From the NCBI GenBank assembly GCA_023418755.1, contig JAEZZE010000354.1, forward strand, positions 1 through 10,274: DNA of 10,274 bases, in the 5' to 3' direction. Source of the DNA: Bacillota bacterium. GTDB taxonomy: Bacteria; Bacillota; Bacilli; Paenibacillales; Paenibacillaceae. The translations under genes and the position numbers were made by a program. Positions 6,551-10,274 of the stretch are shown here, one piece after another. Numbering within the stretch: position 1 is the first letter of the stretch; the number at the start of each line of letters is the position of its first letter. A model generated the notes under the pieces. The model saw nothing but the letters and a program-made list of their open reading frames with translations. It was not told where the DNA came from and made no database searches.

Positions 6551-8821
6551 TTACTTCACAGTGACGCGAACGGTCACCGACTTGCCTCCGAATGCGCCTT
6601 TGATAGTGGCGGTTCCTTTGCCTTTGACCGTGATTTTGCCGTCCGCGACGGTCGCCACGGACGCTTTGGAGCTCGTCCACGTCGCCTTCGTCGTCGCGTT
6701 CTCGGTCTTGCCGTTCTCGTACAGCGCGGTAAGCTGGACGCTAAGCTGATTGCCTACGGCCGCCTTGAAGGAAGTATCCGAAGCGGTCAGCTTCGTCAGC
6801 TTGGCCGTCACGACATAGGGAACCTCCAGCGTTTTGCCCTGCACCGTGGCCGTCAGCTTGCCGCTTCCTTCGGTTAAGCCCTTCACGGAAGCGCCCTTGA
6901 TCGTCACATGCTCTTCGTTCGACGCTTTCCAGGAAACTCTCGAGCCTAGCGACACCTTCTTGCCGCTCTTCGTCGTTCCCGTCACCTTGATCGACTGCGA
7001 TTTGTTCAGGGTGACGCTGACTTTGGCCGGCGTAATCTCGAAGGAGGCAAACTCCTCTTCCACCGTCACTTTCACTTTGACCGTTTTGTTCAGATACGTT
7101 CCGGTCAACGTCGCGTTGGCGGCGAGCAAGCCCTTCATCGAATCCTTCTTGACGAGCAGATTCGGCGTCGAGGACTTCCAGGTCAGCTGATCGGCGATCT
7201 CCTCGCCGGACACCTCGTCTCCGTTCTCGTAGATCAGCCTGATCTTCGGCAGCTCGGCCTCTTTGCCGATAACGACGCTGATCGTATCCTGTTCGGGAAT
7301 CAACGCCAAAATTTTATTGTGCACCGTAACGGTAACCGCAGCTTCGATGTACTTTCCTTCGACGCTCTCGATTCTGGCCGTCAGAACGGCTTTGCCCGGA
7401 CCTTCCGCCTTCCACTTGCCGTCTTCGATCGAGACGACGTCCGTATTGCTGGAAGTCCATTGGGCCAGCTTGCTAACGTCCTTCGTCTCTTCGGCTACCG
7501 TCGTTCCCGTAAGGCCCGGCAGAGCGCCGTCGTCTTCGACGTATACGTCCATCTCCGTCTTATCGGCTTTAACCGACTCGATCGTCGGGAATACCGTAAC
7601 GGAGATCGATCTGGACAAGCCCAAGTAAGACACGTTGATCGTCGCCGAGCCCGTACCGTTAGGCCGCGCGTACACCTTGCCGTTCTCCTTCCAGATGACG
7701 GCGACCGCCTGGTCGCTGTCGGAGATTTTCCATTCCGCAAGGTTCGTGACGTCCTCCGGACCGTTCTCCAGCTTGCCGCTGTTAGCCGTCGCCGCAAGCT
7801 CCACCTTGGAGCCGAAAAGCGTGACGTAGATCGAGTTGTTCGGAGAAATCTTCAGCGCTTCGTATTGCGTCTTCACGATAACCGTCACGGTTCCGGACAT
7901 GCCGTTGTGCTTGGCCGTAATGACCGCGGTTCCCTTGCCCTCGGCCTTCAGCTTGCCGTCGTCGTCGACTTTGACGACGGCGGCATTGCTGCTCGTCCAA
8001 GTCGCATCGTTCGTAATCGTATGCTCCTCGCCGGAATTCAACGTCGCGACGGCGATCAGCGTCTGTTCGGGTCCGCCGATGTACATCTCGACCGGCCCTT
8101 GCAGCGTCACATTGTTGTCTGTCTTGAATTTGATTTCCTTGTAAGGGGACTTGACCTTCAGCTCGATCGAGTCCGTCTTGCCCTTGCTCTTGGCCGTGAT
8201 CTTGACTTCGCCGGCGGAGACAAGCTTGACTTTGCCCTTCTCGACCGTCGCCACGTTGGCATCGGAAGTCGTCCACGTCGCGGTGGAGGTGACGTCTTCG
8301 GTCGAGCCGCTGCCCCGGGTTCCGGAAACGTTCAATTGAAGCTCCTGTCCGAGATCGACTTCCTTCTTCTCCGGCGCGTCGACCCCGTCCACCTTCAGCC
8401 TGAGCTCGTCGAAATAATGCTCGGCGGTAACGACGAACGTACCCGTCTTCTCCTTGTACCTGACCGTAATGGTGGCCGAAGAAACGGGGCCCGTTGCGGT
8501 GACGACGCCTTTGGACACCTTGACTGACGAGGAGGTGGAGGACCAGGTCGCGTCCTCGGTCACGTTCTTCTCCCCGGATATGGACATGCTGGCGTATGCG
8601 GTCAAAATAATCGAGTTGTCGTCAACGTAAAGCTGACCCGGCTCCTGCGCGGAGGTGGTAATATAGACGGTATTGACGACATCGTCCGCTGCCGAAGCCA
8701 CGCCGCCGAACGAGCCGCCGACCAGCGCAAGCGCGAGAAGCACGGCGAGAATACGATTATAAATGACTTTGGGACGAGACGGCATGGTCGGATGTTTCGC
8801 TGCTTTGCTCCACATTTTCAT
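6551..8821 (-). CDS. Exported protein of eight tandem bacterial Ig-like (Big_2) domains
   Basis: The 756-aa protein has a signal peptide at about residues 1-44 (basic start, hydrophobic ILAVLLALALVGG, then VASA before Ala45). The mature part is almost wholly Big_2-type beta-sandwich repeats of about 85-92 residues, at roughly 50-134, 137-224, 227-318, 320-410, 412-501, 503-587, 591-674 and 675-756. Each shows the family pattern: an LxLTA-like early strand, a central ATWTSS-type Trp motif (W93, W183, W275, W364, W455, W548, W631 and W715), a VATV-like strand, then a Gly-rich turn and TxTVxVK. I saw no enzyme domain, SLH domain, LPXTG motif or transmembrane anchor. A structural, adhesive or matrix role outside the membrane is inferred. 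GGAGG at 8834-8838 lies 12 bases before the ATG; a second ATG follows two codons later. A weak TATAAA at 8868-8873 is a possible -10 without a good -35. It ends at the long-hairpin terminator and converges on the SGNH gene. Confidence 0.9.
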   Translation of the reverse strand: MKMWSKAAKHPTMPSRPKVIYNRILAVLLALALVGGSFGGVASAADDVVNTVYITTSAQEPGQLYVDDNSIILTAYASMSISGEKNVTEDATWSSTSSSVKVSKGVVTATGPVSSATITVRYKEKTGTFVVTAEHYFDELRLKVDGVDAPEKKEVDLGQELQLNVSGTRGSGSTEDVTSTATWTTSDANVATVEKGKVKLVSAGEVKITAKSKGKTDSIELKVKSPYKEIKFKTDNNVTLQGPVEMYIGGPEQTLIAVATLNSGEEHTITNDATWTSSNAAVVKVDDDGKLKAEGKGTAVITAKHNGMSGTVTVIVKTQYEALKISPNNSIYVTLFGSKVELAATANSGKLENGPEDVTNLAEWKISDSDQAVAVIWKENGKVYARPNGTGSATINVSYLGLSRSISVTVFPTIESVKADKTEMDVYVEDDGALPGLTGTTVAEETKDVSKLAQWTSSNTDVVSIEDGKWKAEGPGKAVLTARIESVEGKYIEAAVTVTVHNKILALIPEQDTISVVIGKEAELPKIRLIYENGDEVSGEEIADQLTWKSSTPNLLVKKDSMKGLLAANATLTGTYLNKTVKVKVTVEEEFASFEITPAKVSVTLNKSQSIKVTGTTKSGKKVSLGSRVSWKASNEEHVTIKGASVKGLTEGSGKLTATVQGKTLEVPYVVTAKLTKLTASDTSFKAAVGNQLSVQLTALYENGKTENATTKATWTSSKASVATVADGKITVKGKGTATIKGAFGGKSVTVRVTVK

Positions 8822-8918
8822 TTGTAAACGGATCCTCCATAAGCATCATTCATTTAAACACTCTACTTTTATAACGGCTTTCCGACGCTGTTCCTGAAGA
8901 TGGAAACGGAAATTCCCC

Positions 8919-8939
8919 GCTTTTTTCACGCAAAAAAGC
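8919..8939. repeat. Inverted repeat overlapping the kapB terminator
   Basis: GCTTTTTT (8919-8926) and AAAAAAGC (8932-8939) form eight perfect pairs around the loop CACGC. The right arm is the U-tract and the last stem bases of the terminator at 8932-8971, read on the minus strand, so the two hairpins cannot both form in one RNA. It may be only a by-product of the A/T runs. Confidence 0.6.
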
Positions 8940-8971
8940 CGACTTTAGGCCAATTTGCCTATAAGACGGCT
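8932..8971 (-). terminator. Rho-independent terminator of the kapB-family gene
   Basis: Read on the minus strand, AGCCGTCTTATAGGC pairs with GCCTAAAGTCGGCT across a short AT-rich loop, with one mismatch and one bulge, and is followed by a run of U (A-run 8932-8937 on the plus strand). It starts 24 bases after the stop codon at 8995 and separates this gene from the Ig-domain gene downstream on the same strand. Confidence 0.88.
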
Positions 8972-8994
8972 CGCGATTCAAGCTTCATTCCGCA

Positions 8995-9375
8995 TCACAT
9001 TCCGTAATCTTTGCGCAGCGTCTCGAGATTGCCCAGACACCGCTCGGCCCACCTCTTCAGCCGGTCGATCCGCTCTTGCTCGGCGGCGAGCGCCGACCTC
9101 AGCGACTCGCGATAATCGGGAATCGCTCCGGCATAGGGCTTGGCCGTCTGAATCGGCACCCATACCTTCTCGGTATGCGCGAGCGCTCTGCGTTCATGGA
9201 AGATCCCGACGTCGGGATCGTAGGAGCTGTGAAGATCCCCTTGGGTCGGATGCTGCAGCACCGCAAGCACCTTGACGAGCGCTCTTCGGTCGTCCCGCTC
9301 GATCGTTTCCCCGATGTAGTCCCCCGTTTTGTAGCTGATTCTCACGATTTCCTTTCCGGCTTCCGTCTCTTTCAT
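8995..9375 (-). CDS. kapB: KapB-family (kinase-associated protein B) protein
   Basis: A 126-aa protein recognised from family-typical blocks: an N-terminal SYKTGDYIGE (14-23), LAVLQHPTQGDLHS (37-50), FHERRALAH (59-67) and KPYAGAIPDYRESL (79-92), then a charged helical tail to the C-terminus (about 93-124). The family fold is a small beta-barrel followed by helices. In Bacillus subtilis KapB supports the KinB branch of the sporulation phosphorelay and is described as a lipoprotein. This protein has no signal peptide or lipobox cysteine, so it should be cytoplasmic. The ATG at 9375 is preceded by AGGAGG with nine bases between; the TTG at 9384 abuts the AGGAGG and cannot be used efficiently. 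It has its own terminator and is divergent from the glycosyltransferase gene. No kinB-like gene is in the window, so a role in that pathway is inferred from the family alone. Confidence 0.85.
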   Translation of the reverse strand: MKETEAGKEIVRISYKTGDYIGETIERDDRRALVKVLAVLQHPTQGDLHSSYDPDVGIFHERRALAHTEKVWVPIQTAKPYAGAIPDYRESLRSALAAEQERIDRLKRWAERCLGNLETLRKDYGM

Positions 9376-9384
9376 AGCCGCCAA

Positions 9385-9390
9385 CCTCCT
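9385..9390 (-). promoter_or_regulatory. Shine-Dalgarno site that fixes the kapB start
   Basis: A perfect AGGAGG on the minus strand is immediately followed by TTG (9382-9384) and, after nine bases, by ATG (9373-9375). The spacing selects the ATG. Confidence 0.8.
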
Positions 9391-9410
9391 ATTTCGACAT
9401 GTTTCTTCTT

Positions 9411-9416
9411 ATTGTA
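9411..9416 (-). promoter_or_regulatory. Candidate -10 element of the kapB-family gene
   Basis: TACAAT on the minus strand is a five-of-six match to TATAAT and would start transcription near 9404, about 15 bases before the AGGAGG. No convincing TTGACA-like -35 lies 16-18 bases upstream. The element falls just outside the plus-strand promoter at 9421-9449, so the two divergent promoters are nearly back to back and may exclude each other. Confidence 0.4.
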
Positions 9417-9420
9417 CCAC

Positions 9421-9449
9421 TTGTCCCTCGTCCCGCTTCAGCGTAATAT
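9421..9449 (+). promoter_or_regulatory. Candidate sigma-A promoter of the glycosyltransferase gene
   Basis: TTGTCC (9421-9426), a 17-base spacer, and TAATAT (9444-9449) form a good sigma-A match. Transcription would begin near 9456, shortly before GGAGGA at 9465-9470 and the ATG at 9480. Confidence 0.6.
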
Positions 9450-9479
9450 GGTAATAGGAAAAGTGGAGGAATATTGCTG

Positions 9480-10274
9480 ATGCGTAAAAAGAGAGTTCTG
9501 CTGCTTTCCGAAGGTTTCGGTACCGGACATACGCAAGCCGCGTACGCGCTGGCCATGGGACTGCGACAGCTCGCGCCCAAAATTCAGACGAGGGTGATCG
9601 AGCTCGGCACTTTCCTGAATCCCGTCATTGGCCCGATGATCTTGTCCGCCTACCGCAAAACCGTAAGCAAACAGCCCAAGCTCGTCGGTAAAATGTACCG
9701 AAGCGGCTATCATAAATCATTGAACAGGGTCACGCAGTTCGCGCTGCATCGGATTTTCTACAATCAGGTATCGGACGTCGTCCGGCAGCTCAAGCCGGAT
9801 TCCATCGTCTGCACCCATCCGATCCCCAACGCCGTCGTAAGCCGGCTCAAAAGACTGGGACTGGACGTCCCTTTGTATACGCTGATAACGGATTACGACG
9901 CCCATGCGACATGGACGAATCCCGAGGTGAACGCGTATTTGGTCAGCACGCCGGCCGTGCGGAACAAGCTGATCGCTCGCGGCGTTCCGGAGAAATCCGT
10001 CGAGGTGACCGGCATTCCGGTCCACCCGAACTTCTGGCACCCCCACGACAGGGCCGAGATTCTGTCCCAGTTCCGGCTGCGGGACATGCCGACCGTGCTC
10101 ATCATGGGCGGCGGATGGGGACTTCTATACGGAGAAGAGCTCGTCGAATATATGGCGACCTACGCCGACCGGATTCAGATTATTCTATGCATGGGCAACA
10201 ACGAGAAGGCCAAGGAGAAGCTGCTCTCCGACACCCGGTTCCAGCATGAGAACGTTCACGTGCTGGGCTTCACG
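9480..10274 (+). CDS. UgtP/MGDG-synthase-type glycosyltransferase, N-terminal 265 residues (runs off the window)
   Basis: GGAGGA at 9465-9470 lies nine bases before the ATG, and the frame stays open to the window edge, so the C-terminal third or so is missing. The protein resembles processive diacylglycerol glucosyltransferases (UgtP) and plant-type MGDG synthases: a glycine-rich N-terminal loop SEGFGTGHTQAA (10-21), THPIPNAVV (112-120), ITDYDAHATW (136-145), the acceptor-domain end VTGIPVHPNF (176-185), then the start of the donor-binding GT28-like domain with IMGGGWG (208-214) and CMGNNEKAKE (237-246). Family members transfer hexose from a UDP-sugar to diacylglycerol at the inner membrane face, making glycolipids that can anchor lipoteichoic acid. 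The N-terminus has no signal peptide, in keeping with a peripheral membrane enzyme. UgtP itself or a paralogue such as YkoN cannot be told apart from this fragment, so no symbol is given. Confidence 0.87.
   Translation, partial: MRKKRVLLLSEGFGTGHTQAAYALAMGLRQLAPKIQTRVIELGTFLNPVIGPMILSAYRKTVSKQPKLVGKMYRSGYHKSLNRVTQFALHRIFYNQVSDVVRQLKPDSIVCTHPIPNAVVSRLKRLGLDVPLYTLITDYDAHATWTNPEVNAYLVSTPAVRNKLIARGVPEKSVEVTGIPVHPNFWHPHDRAEILSQFRLRDMPTVLIMGGGWGLLYGEELVEYMATYADRIQIILCMGNNEKAKEKLLSDTRFQHENVHVLGFT

Noticed and set aside
6384..6749. 121-codon plus-strand frame beginning before the long hairpin
   Set aside because: It reads through the terminator hairpin and then antisense to the last Ig domain; it has no ribosome binding site.
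7319..8527. 402-codon plus-strand frame antisense to the Ig-domain gene
   Set aside because: It has low-complexity Arg/Asp/Leu/Val composition, no ribosome binding site and no family resemblance, while the opposite strand encodes clear Big_2 repeats.
6551..8821. Repetitive coding region considered as a recent tandem DNA duplication
   Set aside because: The repeats share only fold-level motifs; the nucleotide sequences of the eight units differ throughout, so there is no recent DNA repeat or CRISPR-like periodicity.

Overview
The window reads as chromosomal DNA of a moderately GC-rich member of the Bacillota, most likely Paenibacillaceae (Paenibacillus or Cohnella type). The reasons are strong AGGAGG-type ribosome binding sites, U-tract terminators, a KapB-family protein (a Bacillales sporulation-kinase accessory), a secreted enzyme ending in a copper-amine-oxidase-N-like stalk domain (very common in Paenibacillus), and a UgtP/MGDG-synthase-type glycolipid glycosyltransferase. 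The genus is an inference. No mobile-element genes, rRNA, tRNA or CRISPR arrays were seen.

Layout from left to right: (1) 47-4651, minus strand: the large subunit of glutamate synthase, complete, with its stop 46 bases from the window edge. (2) 4652-4796: a short divergent control region with a perfect 12-bp AT-centred palindrome that doubles as a -10 element. (3) 4797-6086, plus strand: a secreted SGNH/GDSL hydrolase fused to a C-terminal stalk domain. (4) 6087-6550: a 464-base gap between convergent genes. It holds a 21-bp palindrome, a doubtful and perhaps frameshifted small reading frame, and a 113-bp imperfect hairpin with an 11-U tail that terminates the gene on its right. (5) 6551-8821, minus strand: a 756-aa exported protein made almost entirely of eight tandem bacterial Ig-like (Big_2) domains. 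(6) 8822-8994: the leader of that gene and the terminator of the next. (7) 8995-9375, minus strand: a KapB-family protein. (8) 9376-9479: a divergent promoter region. (9) 9480 to the right edge, plus strand: the first 265 residues of a diacylglycerol/polyprenol-type glycosyltransferase.

The genes do not form one pathway. They are housekeeping nitrogen assimilation (GOGAT), two exported cell-surface or extracellular proteins in convergent orientation, a sporulation or signalling accessory protein, and a membrane glycolipid enzyme. Each appears to be its own transcription unit, to judge from the divergent spacers and terminators. Two annotation starts deserve attention: for both gltB and kapB the longest open frame begins at a TTG directly abutting the Shine-Dalgarno sequence, and the ATG three codons downstream is correctly spaced. 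I found no convincing undescribed multi-gene system. The most unusual elements are the long hairpin at 6404-6516 and the all-Ig-domain secreted protein.
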